A DNA stretch of 64,000 nucleotides, from the NCBI RefSeq assembly GCF_014203645.1, contig NZ_JACHJL010000009.1, positions 186,001-250,000 on the forward strand, read 5' to 3'. The position numbers were made by a program, and so were the translations under genes. How positions within the stretch are numbered: position 1 is the first letter of the stretch; each line of letters starts with the position of its first letter. A model generated the notes under the pieces. The model saw only the letters and a list, made by a program, of their open reading frames with translations. It was not told the DNA's origin and did no database searches. This DNA is from Streptomyces zagrosensis. Its GTDB lineage: Bacteria > Actinomycetota > Actinomycetes > Streptomycetales > Streptomycetaceae. Positions 1 through 7,742 of this stretch are shown here, one piece after another.

Positions 1-493
1 GGGCGCGTAGCCCGTCGATCACGCCGTGCAGCGGGCGTTCATACGAACGAGGGTCGCCGTCGAACCGAATCGGCCCCTCTGCGAGAGCGGCGACCGGCGG
101 CAGGAAGCGCATGACCGTACCGGCGTTGCCGACGTCCACGGTGGCCGGACCGTGCAAACCGGCGGGGATCACCCGCCATGCCTCACCGCCGCCCTCGGGG
201 GCGTCGGGTTCGCCGGGGGAGCCGGGAGCAGCGGAGGTGGCGGAGTTCGACGCGATGGTCTCCTCGACGCCGACGCCCATGGCGCGCAGCGCCTCGGCCA
301 TGAGCAGGGTGTCGCGCGAGCGCAGCGGGCGGCGCAGCCAGCCAGGTTCGGCGGCGAGTGCAGCCAGGACCAGGCCGCGGTTGGTGACGGACTTGGAACC
401 GGGCACGGTGACGGTCGCATTGACCGCTCCGTGCGCGAGCGGAGCGGGCCAGAGCGCGAGTGCGTCGTCTGGAAAAGTCTCAGTGCCGGTCAT
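1..493 (-). CDS. aroA: 3-phosphoshikimate 1-carboxyvinyltransferase (EPSP synthase), N-terminal part
   Basis: Reading leftwards from an ATG at 493 gives a protein that runs off the left edge with no stop, so only about 164 residues are present. Near residue 35 it carries PGSKSVTNR, the phosphate-binding signature of EPSP synthases, followed by a conserved region containing RSRDTLLMAEALRAMG. The enzyme joins PEP to shikimate-3-phosphate in the cytosolic shikimate pathway. A small Ser/Pro/Gly-rich insert follows the VGVEET stretch. The family is 420-450 residues long, so about two thirds of the gene lies outside the window. Confidence 0.93.
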   Translation of the reverse strand, partial: MTGTETFPDDALALWPAPLAHGAVNATVTVPGSKSVTNRGLVLAALAAEPGWLRRPLRSRDTLLMAEALRAMGVGVEETIASNSATSAAPGSPGEPDAPEGGGEAWRVIPAGLHGPATVDVGNAGTVMRFLPPVAALAEGPIRFDGDPRSYERPLHGVIDGLRA

Positions 494-595
494 GAGCCTT
501 ACTTTAGTGGCTCCGCCGGAGGACGAATCTCGATCAAAAACGGTGAATCCCCTCCGTAACACGGCACTGCTAGAAGTCTGCTCGGCCAAGGTCGT

Positions 596-1309
596 TCACA
601 GGGCGAGTAGCCAGCGCCCGCCGCCGACCAGCGAACACAGCGTGACCGTGTGGAAGAAAAACATCCACATTGCGGCGGGCACATGGGTGAGCCGGGCGAG
701 CTGGTCCGGGTCGGAGTCCCCGGCGTGCCCGTACTGGCGCTTGCGCTGGAGTTCGAACGGCGGGCGCACCCCGCCCAGCAGCAGGAACCACACCACGCCG
801 TACGCGAACGCCGCCTGCACCTCGGGCTCCGTCAGCCAGGAGATGAGCAGGAATATCGCGCCGGTGACCACGACCGACAGCACCCCGTACGCATTGCGGA
901 TCATCACCAGCATGGCGATCAGCAGCGCGGTTGCGCCCCACAGCAGCGCTGTGATGTGCCCTGCGGCGAGTAGCCAGGCGCCGCCAAGACCCAGGAGTGA
1001 GGGCGCGGTGTAGCCGGCTGCCGCGGTGAGGATCATGCCGAGTCCGGTGGGCTTGCCTCGCGAGAGGGTCAGCCCGGAGGTGTCGGAGTGCAGTCGGATG
1101 CCGTCCAGGCGGCGCCCGCTGAGCAGCGCGATGATCCCGTGACCACCCTCGTGGGCGATGGTGATGGCGTTGCGGCTCAGGCGCCACGTGGTGCGGTAGA
1201 CCACGGTCGCCAGCGCGATCAGGCCGGTGATCGCAACCAGCCACTGCGAGGGGTCGGGCTGGGTGCCGACGACGCGGTCCCACAGCTCGGTTGCGCTGGT
1301 GCTGTCCAT
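596..1309 (-). CDS. M50-family membrane zinc metallopeptidase
   Basis: A 237-residue membrane protein of the M50B-like family. After an N-terminal membrane segment (about residues 23-40) it has the zinc-binding motif HEGGH (residues 53-57; HExxH), and several further hydrophobic segments follow. Its position inside a membrane segment is typical of intramembrane (site-2-type) proteases. The ATG at 1309 is preceded by AAGGAG about 11 bases upstream. The substrate is unknown. It lies upstream of aroA on the same strand with a 100-base gap, so co-transcription is possible but not shown. Confidence 0.85.
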   Translation of the reverse strand: MDSTSATELWDRVVGTQPDPSQWLVAITGLIALATVVYRTTWRLSRNAITIAHEGGHGIIALLSGRRLDGIRLHSDTSGLTLSRGKPTGLGMILTAAAGYTAPSLLGLGGAWLLAAGHITALLWGATALLIAMLVMIRNAYGVLSVVVTGAIFLLISWLTEPEVQAAFAYGVVWFLLLGGVRPPFELQRKRQYGHAGDSDPDQLARLTHVPAAMWMFFFHTVTLCSLVGGGRWLLAL

Positions 1310-1381
1310 GTGCGGGCGGCTCCTTGGGTCCCGGGCTCGTCCCCGGTTGGCCTGATCGTTTGGCGGGTCTGATCGTTTGGT

Positions 1382-1440
1382 GGGTCTAGCGGGTCTAGCG
1401 GGTCTAGCGGGTTCTCGGGTCTATCGGGTCTAGCGGGTTC
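1382..1440. repeat. 9-bp tandem repeat upstream of the M50 gene
   Basis: About six imperfect copies of GGGTCTAGC, some degraded to GGGTTCTC or GGGTCTATC, sit in the 466-base gap between the M50 peptidase and the SRAP gene. The rest of the gap (1310-1775) shows no convincing gene. It holds only promoter space for the two divergent neighbours. Confidence 0.7.
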
Positions 1441-1775
1441 AGTGGGACCTGGCCGGGGTGATGAATGACGCAGTCTGGCACTCCGGGCGGACGGTATGAA
1501 AAACGCGGCGGCGGGAGGCGGGGTTCCACGCGTACGCCCCGAGGTCGAGCCACGGGCCATCCGTGAAGGTGGGGAGTGCGGGTGAGCGCATGGGAGTGCG
1601 GGTGCGGGTGTGTGGGGCGCGCGGGGTGCCCGATACGCGCGTTACAGCGGGTGACGTCGGGATGCGGGCCGACGACTGGGGCGATTGCTGCACGGAGCGC
1701 TGGGCCAGTGCGGCAGCATGGGTGGGGCAACGGTGCGGTGCTCAGAGGCAGTAAGCAGGTAAGAGGGGTAGCGAG

Positions 1776-2597
1776 ATGTGCGGACGGTACGCGGCGAGCA
1801 GGAAGCCCGAGGAACTGGTCGGGCTGTTCGGCGTGACGCAGGGGGAGCCGACCGAGGCGCTGGCCCCGGACTGGAACGTGGCGCCGACCAAGAGCGTGTA
1901 CGCCATCCTGGAGCGGCCCCTGAAGCAGTCGGCCGACCCCGCCCCGGTCCGCCAGCTCCGGACGCTGCGCTGGGGCCTGGTGCCGTCGTGGGCGAAGTCG
2001 CCCGATGTAGGCGTGAAAATGATCAACGCGCGGGCCGAGACGGTGCACGAAAAGCCCTCCTTCCGGCGCCCCTTCACTGCCCGGCGTTGCCTGATACCGG
2101 CGGACGGCTACTACGAGTGGGTGACCGGCGCCGACGAGCGCCAGTTGGAGGAGCGGGGTCGCAAGAAGCGCCCGCGTAAGCAGCCGTACTTCGTTACGCC
2201 CGTGGACGGCTCGGTGATGGCAATGGCCGGGCTCTACGAGTTCTGGCGGGACCGCACGCTGCCCGACGATCATCCGCAGGCGTGGTGGGCGACCTGCACG
2301 GTGATCACGACGGAGGCTGAGAGCGAGCCGTTGGCGAACCGGGACACGGACGCCAGCGGGCCGGCTTCGCTCGCGGAGATCCACCCGCGTATGCCGCTGA
2401 TGCTGACTTCGGACCGCTGGGCTGCCTGGCTCGACCCGTCCCGCACCGACGAGGAGTCCCTGCGGGCGCTGCTTACGCCGCCGCCCGGTGGGCTGTTGCG
2501 GGCCTACCCGGTATCCACGGATGTGAGCAATGTCCGCAACAACGGCCCGGAGCTGCTGGCGGAGCTGCCGGCGCCGGAGGAGGAAACCCTGTTCTAG
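1776..2597 (+). CDS. SOS response-associated peptidase, SRAP/HMCES (YedK) family
   Basis: A 273-residue SRAP-domain protein that starts MCGRY. Cys2 becomes the N-terminal catalytic residue after Met removal and forms a thiazolidine crosslink with abasic sites in single-stranded DNA. Other family landmarks are WNVAPT (N34), RWGLVPSW, INARAET, GYYEW (E114) and EIHPRMP (H203). It shields abasic sites during replication. The start is fixed by the need for Cys2 and by the AGAGGGG motif upstream. Full length, no defects. Confidence 0.95.
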   Translation: MCGRYAASRKPEELVGLFGVTQGEPTEALAPDWNVAPTKSVYAILERPLKQSADPAPVRQLRTLRWGLVPSWAKSPDVGVKMINARAETVHEKPSFRRPFTARRCLIPADGYYEWVTGADERQLEERGRKKRPRKQPYFVTPVDGSVMAMAGLYEFWRDRTLPDDHPQAWWATCTVITTEAESEPLANRDTDASGPASLAEIHPRMPLMLTSDRWAAWLDPSRTDEESLRALLTPPPGGLLRAYPVSTDVSNVRNNGPELLAELPAPEEETLF

Positions 2598-2792
2598 CGG
2601 CTGCTTTCTGACGGTCGTTTTCGCGTGGCTGTCTTCTCGCGGCTGTTTTCTCGTGGTCGGGCCGTGGCGGGGTCGTGGCTCGGCCGTGGGGCTGGCTTTG
2701 GGCGGTCTTCGTACGGTCAGGGAGCGGTCTCGGGGGGCCCCGCCGGCGGGTGGAATGGGACGGCGGCCCGGTTGCGAGGGCAGGATGAGCGG

Positions 2793-3581
2793 ATGCGTAC
2801 GACAGCGAACAAGGACGGTGGCGGGGCGGCTGGCAAGGCCGCGGGCGGCGCCGGAAGCACGGGTGTGAGCAGAAGCAAGGCCGCGGGTGGCGCCGCGAAC
2901 ACGAGCACGGGCGACAGCGGGAGCCCGAGCGGGGCGGAGCCCGGGGCCGCGGGGGAGAGCGAAACCGTGGCGACCCCCGCTGGAGACGCGCGGGTCACCT
3001 GGCATCGCGCGCCCGGGGCCCGCGTCGTCCTGGCCCTGGGGCACGGGGCGGGTGGTGGCATCGAGGCCAGGGACCTGCGTGCGCTGGCGGCGGCCCTGCC
3101 GCCGCGCGGCGTGAGTGTGGCCCTGGTGGAGCAGCCGTGGCGGGTCGCGGGGAAGAAGGTGGCGCCGGCGCCGGGGACGCTGGACACCGGTTGGATCGCG
3201 GTGTGGCCGGTCCTGGCCGGGCCAGGGCTGCCGGTGATCGCGGGCGGGCGCAGCGCCGGCGCCCGGGTGGCCTGCCGCACCGGCCGGGAGCTGGGGGCCA
3301 GCGCGGTACTCGCGCTCTCCTTTCCCTTGCACCCGCCCGGCAAGCCGGAGAAGTCCCGCGCCGGCGAGCTGCTCGACGCGGGGTTGCCCACGCTTGTGGT
3401 GCAAGGTGGCCGAGACCCGTTCGGCCGACCCGACGAATTTCCCGATGGGACCGACATCGTGGAGGTTCCGGAGGCCGATCATGGCTTTGCGGTGCCGAAG
3501 AAGGCTGAGCTGACGCAGGAGGCGGCGGTGAGCGTGATCACAGACGCCGTGACGCGGTGGCTGGATCGCAGCGGTTATTAG
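2793..3581 (+). CDS. alpha/beta hydrolase (KANL3/Tex30-like)
   Basis: A 262-residue protein with an Ala/Gly/Ser-rich, probably disordered N-terminus of about 60 residues and then a small alpha/beta hydrolase fold. Features seen are the LGHGAGGG oxyanion loop, the nucleophile elbow GGRSAGAR, a late Asp in VVQGGRDPFG and a final His in EADHGF, together a plausible Ser-Asp-His triad. I chose the ATG at 2793 because AGGA lies just upstream and the sequence before it is low-complexity. The substrate is unknown. It is immediately upstream of the sigR promoter. Confidence 0.8.
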   Translation: MRTTANKDGGGAAGKAAGGAGSTGVSRSKAAGGAANTSTGDSGSPSGAEPGAAGESETVATPAGDARVTWHRAPGARVVLALGHGAGGGIEARDLRALAAALPPRGVSVALVEQPWRVAGKKVAPAPGTLDTGWIAVWPVLAGPGLPVIAGGRSAGARVACRTGRELGASAVLALSFPLHPPGKPEKSRAGELLDAGLPTLVVQGGRDPFGRPDEFPDGTDIVEVPEADHGFAVPKKAELTQEAAVSVITDAVTRWLDRSGY

Positions 3582-3585
3582 GCCC

Positions 3586-3613
3586 GGGAATGCGGGCCGG
3601 GGCGCGGATGTTG
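3586..3613 (+). promoter_or_regulatory. sigma-R-type autoregulatory promoter (sigRp2-like)
   Basis: GGGAAT at 3586-3591 followed, after exactly 18 bases, by GTTG at 3610-3613 matches the known sigma-R consensus (GGAAT-N18/19-GTT). Transcription would start near 3620, upstream of both possible sigR starts. This fits the known positive autoregulation of sigR by thiol oxidation. Confidence 0.85.
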
Positions 3614-3671
3614 TGCGTGGCGTAGAGATCAAAACGTAGCGGCATCAGTACGAGGAATGGGAGATTCCCGC

Positions 3672-3836
3672 ATGGGTTCGCTTGTTTGCCCGTCCCGTCC
3701 GCAGACCGCTGGCCTGGCGTGGTCGCAGGTGCGGGTAGACCAGTCCGCGCTGGCTGGAGCGGCGGGCGGGCCGGATCGTCGTCTATTCTCCGACTCAAGC
3801 GGGTCCGCATCCGGTCTCGCCACGGTGTTGGAGGAG
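3672..3836 (+). other. in-frame N-terminal extension of sigR (SigR' isoform)
   Basis: An ATG at 3672 lies in frame and exactly 55 codons before the GTG taken as the sigR start. In S. coelicolor the oxidant-induced transcript also makes an unstable SigR' isoform with a 55-residue N-terminal extension. The same geometry here, downstream of the sigma-R promoter, suggests the same two-isoform system. A further in-frame ATG exists at 3657. Confidence 0.7.
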
Positions 3837-4631
3837 GTGGGTCCGGTCACTGGGACGGACGCGGGGACCGACGGCACGATGCGAGGCTCGGCTGACGCGC
3901 GGCAGCAGGACGCCGCGGCGCAGGTGAGCCACGATGAGAATGAGGCCGCCCAGGCCGAGAACGAGACCGCCAGCCGAGCCGACAACGAGACCACCGCCGA
4001 GCGAAACGCCCGCTTCGAGCGAGATGCCCTCACTTTCCTCGACCAGATGTATTCAGCCGCGTTGCGGATGACCCGTAACCCGGCCGACGCCGAGGATCTG
4101 GTTCAAGAGACCTACGCCAAGGCGTATGCGTCCTTCCATCAGTTCCGTGAGGGCACCAACCTCAAGGCGTGGCTGTACCGCATTCTCACCAACACCTTCA
4201 TCAACTCGTACCGCAAGAAGCAGCGCGAACCGCAGCGCAGCGCCGCCGAGGAGATCGAGGACTGGCAGCTCGCTCGCGCCGAGTCGCACATGTCCACCGG
4301 GCTCCGCTCCGCCGAATCGCAGGCGCTCGATCACCTGCCCGATTCGGACGTGAAGGCAGCGCTCCAGGCGATTCCCGAGGAATTCCGTATCGCGGTCTAC
4401 CTGGCGGACGTTGAGGGGTTTGCCTACAAGGAGATCGCGGACATCATGGGTACACCTATCGGTACGGTGATGTCTCGACTGCACCGTGGGCGCCGCCAGT
4501 TGCGGGGTCTGCTGGAGGACTATGCCCGTGGACGCGGGTTGGTGCCTGCGGGCGCGGGTGCTGTGTCGAGCGGGGTCTCCCCGGCATCGTCAGGGGAAGA
4601 GTCGCACGATCGGAAAGGCTCGAGCTCATGA
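3837..4631 (+). CDS. sigR: ECF RNA polymerase sigma factor SigR (thiol-oxidative stress)
   Basis: A 264-residue ECF sigma factor. Region 2 (QMYSAALRMTRNPADAEDLVQETY, then WLYRILTNTFINSYRKK) and region 4 (IPEEFRIAVYLADVEGFAYKEIADIMGTPIGTVMSRLHRGRRQL) are essentially those of S. coelicolor SigR. It directs transcription of thioredoxin, mycothiol and related genes under disulfide stress. The GTG at 3837 is chosen by homology, and GGAGGAG abuts it. It has a Glu/Asn/Thr-rich stretch of about 35 residues before region 2, so it is longer than the 227-residue S. coelicolor protein. Its stop overlaps the rsrA start (ATGA), implying translational coupling with its anti-sigma factor. Confidence 0.96.
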   Translation: MGPVTGTDAGTDGTMRGSADARQQDAAAQVSHDENEAAQAENETASRADNETTAERNARFERDALTFLDQMYSAALRMTRNPADAEDLVQETYAKAYASFHQFREGTNLKAWLYRILTNTFINSYRKKQREPQRSAAEEIEDWQLARAESHMSTGLRSAESQALDHLPDSDVKAALQAIPEEFRIAVYLADVEGFAYKEIADIMGTPIGTVMSRLHRGRRQLRGLLEDYARGRGLVPAGAGAVSSGVSPASSGEESHDRKGSSS

Positions 4632-5149
4632 GCTGCGGTGACCCGCACGAGACGGACTGCTCTGAGGTCCTCGACCATCTGTATGAGTTTCTCGATCACG
4701 AGATGCCGGACGGCGACTGCGCCAAGTTTGAGGTGCACATCGACGAGTGCTCGCCGTGTTTGGAGAAATACGGCCTGGAGCAGGCCGTGAAGAAACTCGT
4801 CAAGCGCTGCTGCGGGCATGATGATGTGCCAGCTGATCTGCGCTCGAAGGTGATGGGCCGGATCGAGTTGATCAGGTCCGGCCAGGCCGTCCCCGACCAG
4901 GCGATCTTGGAGACCGGCCCCGGTGCCTCGGTGCACGGGGGTGGCCCGAAGGCCGCCCCTCGGGAGTCCGGCACTGCGGAGACGGACGCCGCGTCGGCGT
5001 CCGATTCCGCCGCGATCCCCGGGGCGGCTACGGCCACAGCCGCCGCCTCGGCTCCGGCGACCGCAGCTCCCTCGACGTCGGCCCAGACCCTTGGGGCATC
5101 GGCCACCGGGGCTGCCGACAGTGGTGCGGAGACCGCGGCCCGCGACTGA
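4628..5149 (+). CDS. rsrA: redox-sensitive zinc anti-sigma factor RsrA
   Basis: A ZAS-family anti-sigma factor. Cys3, Cys11, Cys31, His37, Cys41, Cys44, Cys61 and Cys62 fall at the same positions as in S. coelicolor RsrA, including the H-x3-C-x2-C zinc motif. Reduced, zinc-bound RsrA holds SigR; oxidation of Cys11 with Cys44 ejects zinc and frees the sigma factor. The conserved domain ends near residue 88. It is followed by an 80-residue Ala/Ser/Thr/Pro-rich tail that makes this protein 173 residues, against about 105 in S. coelicolor. The tail looks disordered and its role is unknown. Confidence 0.96.
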   Translation: MSCGDPHETDCSEVLDHLYEFLDHEMPDGDCAKFEVHIDECSPCLEKYGLEQAVKKLVKRCCGHDDVPADLRSKVMGRIELIRSGQAVPDQAILETGPGASVHGGGPKAAPRESGTAETDAASASDSAAIPGAATATAAASAPATAAPSTSAQTLGASATGAADSGAETAARD

Positions 5150-5151
5150 AC

Positions 5152-5480
5152 GCCCGAGCGCTGCGCCAACTGAGCGCTGGGCTAAGTGAGCGCTGTGCCA
5201 CCGAGCGCTCGGCCGTCGAGGATTCGGCTACCCGTGCCGTGACGGTCGTGAACGTCGTGCATGCCATCAGCGGCATCAGGATTGGTGTGTTCGGCTAGGT
5301 CGTAAGGCGCGGCGGCCCAAGCCAGTACGGCATGCCGCGGCACGCGCCTCGGGCCAGTACGGCACATCGCGGAGCCCAGCCCCCAGCCCCGTACGACGCG
5401 ACACTGCATTCAGCCCAGCCCAGTACGACGCGACCAGGGACGCGGCCCGGTTCAGTACGGCAGGCCGCGGCCCGCGCACC
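5152..5480. repeat. two clusters of short tandem repeats in the rsrA-HD gap
   Basis: In the 583-base gap 5150-5732, the first cluster (5152-5210) has four copies of GAGCGCTG spaced 17-20 bases apart. The second (5312-5480) has irregular repeats built on CAGTACGRC with GCCGCGG partners. I see no gene in this gap. One terminator or the promoter of the HD-GYP operon could lie here. Confidence 0.6.
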
Positions 5481-5732
5481 AGCCCAAGTGCGCGACGGAC
5501 GGTGGGTCACCGGGACCGCTGCGGGGCTCGGTGCACGCCCTTCGTCGGCGTTAGAACACGTGGGCGGGTATGGCGCGCCGCGCCACCCTTGCGCCACCAG
5601 ATCGTCACCCGAAGGTGTGTATCTGTTCCCGCCGAGCGGCTGATTCCACCTGAGCAGACGTTTTTGCCATCGGGCCGTCCTATCCTCCCCAACCTGACGT
5701 CGAAGCCTGTGTGGGCGGGGAGGAAGGGCACC

Positions 5733-7742
5733 ATGCGGGCACTCCCGCGAGCAACGCGCGTCTCCATCCTGGGCGCCGTATCAGCGGCGACCATCTGTGG
5801 CCTACCGATCCTCACGGCAGGCCCTGCCACGGCCTTTATCTCCGGCCCTGCCACGACTTTCCTCTCCAGCTCCGCCATGACCTTTGTCTGGGGTCCCGCG
5901 GTCCTTCCGGTGACCTCCGACGCCGCCGCCTGGCTTCCGGTGGTGCTGCTCGCGCTCGTCTTCGCGGGCTGCCAGGAGGTGAGCCGGCGCGCGGCGTACG
6001 GCACGGGCCGCGCCGCCACGGTGGATGGCCCGCCACCCGAATGGGGCAGTCCGGTGCTCCTCGCCGGGGCCTTCCTCCTGCCGCCGGCCGCGGCGGCCTT
6101 GGTCCCCGTTCCCGGCGCGCTCATCGGGCGGGGGGAGCAGCGGCCGATGTCCGTCAGCCGCGCGGGGGACGTCGTACGGCTCTCGCTCGCCTCGTACGCG
6201 GGTGCCACGGCCTTCGCGGCGCTGGATGGCCCGGCGGCGGTCGTGGCGGCCGACGTTCCGCATGCGCTGCTGCCCGCCGCCGTCGCGGCGCTCGCCTGCT
6301 GCCTGGTCGTGGTGGTCCTTGACCGCGGCGCCATGGGCACTACCGGACGCAGCAAGCCGCGCACGGCCTGGTCCACCTGGCTGGTCCGCTCCTGCGCCCC
6401 GCACCTGCTCCATGGGCTCGCAGGTTTGACGATGGCCGTGCTGTGGCGCAGCCCGTACGGGCCACCGGCCGCCCTGCTCGTGCTGCTGCCGATCGCCGTC
6501 TCCTGCTGGGCCCTCGCACAGTGCTACCGGGAGCGAGCCGCACATCAGGCGACGGTGCGGGCCCTCGTGCAGGCCGTCGACCTCAAGGACCGCTACACGC
6601 GCGGGCACGGCGAACGCGTGGGCCGCGCCGCGGTGCTGATCGCCCGCGAGTTGGGGATGGCGGAGGAGCGCCTGGAGACGCTGCGGATCGCCGGGGTGCT
6701 GCACGACGTCGGCAAGCTCGGCGTGCCGACCCGGCTGCTGCGAAAGAACGGGCCGCTGACCCCGCAGGAGCGAAGCGTCATCGAACTGCACCCCGAGCAC
6801 GGGGACGCGATGGTGCGCGGCATCGGTTTCCTCGACGAGGCCAGGTCAGCGATCTTGCACCACCACGAGCGGCTGGACGGCAGCGGCTATCCGCACGGCC
6901 TTGCCGGATACGAGATCCCCGAGGCCGCGCGGGTGGTGGCGGTCGCGGACGCGTTCGACGCCATGACCTCGACCCGCAGCTATCGGCGCGCCCGACCGGT
7001 GGCCGCTGCGGTCGAGGAGCTCAGGCGCTGCGCGGGCTCGCAGTTCGACCCCCGCATGGTGCGTGCCTTGGCCCGGGCACTGGCCCGGCACGGCTGGCAG
7101 CCCGAAACTGCCGCCGATGGCATCGAGTACGACGCGGCGGGACCTCACGGCGGTGCCATCGACAGCGGCTGCGCCTACCTGGCCTCCGGGGCCGCCTATG
7201 GCCCTGCGGATCACCGGGCGCACGGAAGCGCGTACGACCGTGTGCGCGAGGGCGCGTATGGCCGGACGTACGAGGGCACGTGTGGCGACGCGTACGAGAG
7301 CGTCCTCCACGGTGTCGTGAACGGTGGTGGGGCCCCCGAAAGCCTGCGAGGTGGGGCGGGCGAAGGCGGGCACCGTGGGGCGGCTGAGGGGGCGTACGGG
7401 GCTGCTTACGCGAGCGGTGTGCACGGTCGGGGGTACGCCGAGGAGGGCGAGGGGAATCGCGCGCAGGGTGACATGACGGGGCGCCGAGAGGCTTATGGGT
7501 GCGCGGATACGGGCGCGACGGCAGAGCCCGATGTGAGACCTGTTGCGTCAAGTGAGCCGAAGGGCGCGAGCGATAGGAAGGGGCAGGGGGACGCGAGGAG
7601 GTCGAAGGGAGTGAGGGGATCGAAGGCTTCGGGAGTGCTCGGGGTGCCCGGCGATGTGCCGTTCCCGCGCTCCGATGACCTGCGGTCGGTGCCAGCCCCG
7701 GCGCATGCGGCGCGTCCCCCTCGGGGCGAGGAGCATGGCTGA
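5733..7742 (+). CDS. membrane HD-GYP-domain phosphohydrolase (putative c-di-GMP phosphodiesterase)
   Basis: A 669-residue protein. About 260 residues form several hydrophobic segments, then an HD-GYP domain follows. H324-D325 sits in VLHDVGKLG, and HHHERLDGSGYP (376-387) is the full HD-GYP signature, with a downstream VADAFDAMTS motif. Such domains hydrolyse cyclic di-GMP, which controls development in Streptomyces. The last 150 residues or so are a low-complexity Tyr/Gly/Ala-rich tail with repeated AYG and YG motifs. The ATG at 5733 follows GGGGAGGAAGGG. Its stop overlaps the next gene's start (ATGGCTGA). The genus has two HD-GYP proteins named HdgA and HdgB; this may be one, but I have not assigned the symbol. 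Confidence 0.88.
   Translation: MRALPRATRVSILGAVSAATICGLPILTAGPATAFISGPATTFLSSSAMTFVWGPAVLPVTSDAAAWLPVVLLALVFAGCQEVSRRAAYGTGRAATVDGPPPEWGSPVLLAGAFLLPPAAAALVPVPGALIGRGEQRPMSVSRAGDVVRLSLASYAGATAFAALDGPAAVVAADVPHALLPAAVAALACCLVVVVLDRGAMGTTGRSKPRTAWSTWLVRSCAPHLLHGLAGLTMAVLWRSPYGPPAALLVLLPIAVSCWALAQCYRERAAHQATVRALVQAVDLKDRYTRGHGERVGRAAVLIARELGMAEERLETLRIAGVLHDVGKLGVPTRLLRKNGPLTPQERSVIELHPEHGDAMVRGIGFLDEARSAILHHHERLDGSGYPHGLAGYEIPEAARVVAVADAFDAMTSTRSYRRARPVAAAVEELRRCAGSQFDPRMVRALARALARHGWQPETAADGIEYDAAGPHGGAIDSGCAYLASGAAYGPADHRAHGSAYDRVREGAYGRTYEGTCGDAYESVLHGVVNGGGAPESLRGGAGEGGHRGAAEGAYGAAYASGVHGRGYAEEGEGNRAQGDMTGRREAYGCADTGATAEPDVRPVASSEPKGASDRKGQGDARRSKGVRGSKASGVLGVPGDVPFPRSDDLRSVPAPAHAARPPRGEEHG

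Noticed and set aside
1404..3632. 742-codon minus-strand frame across the SRAP and hydrolase genes
   Set aside because: Shadow of two well-supported plus-strand genes; Arg/Pro/Ala/His-rich translation with no domains.
5502..5732. Longer N-terminal start of the first HD protein at 5502
   Set aside because: The sequence before 5733 is repeat-rich and lacks a ribosome site, while GGGGAGGAAGGG precedes 5733.
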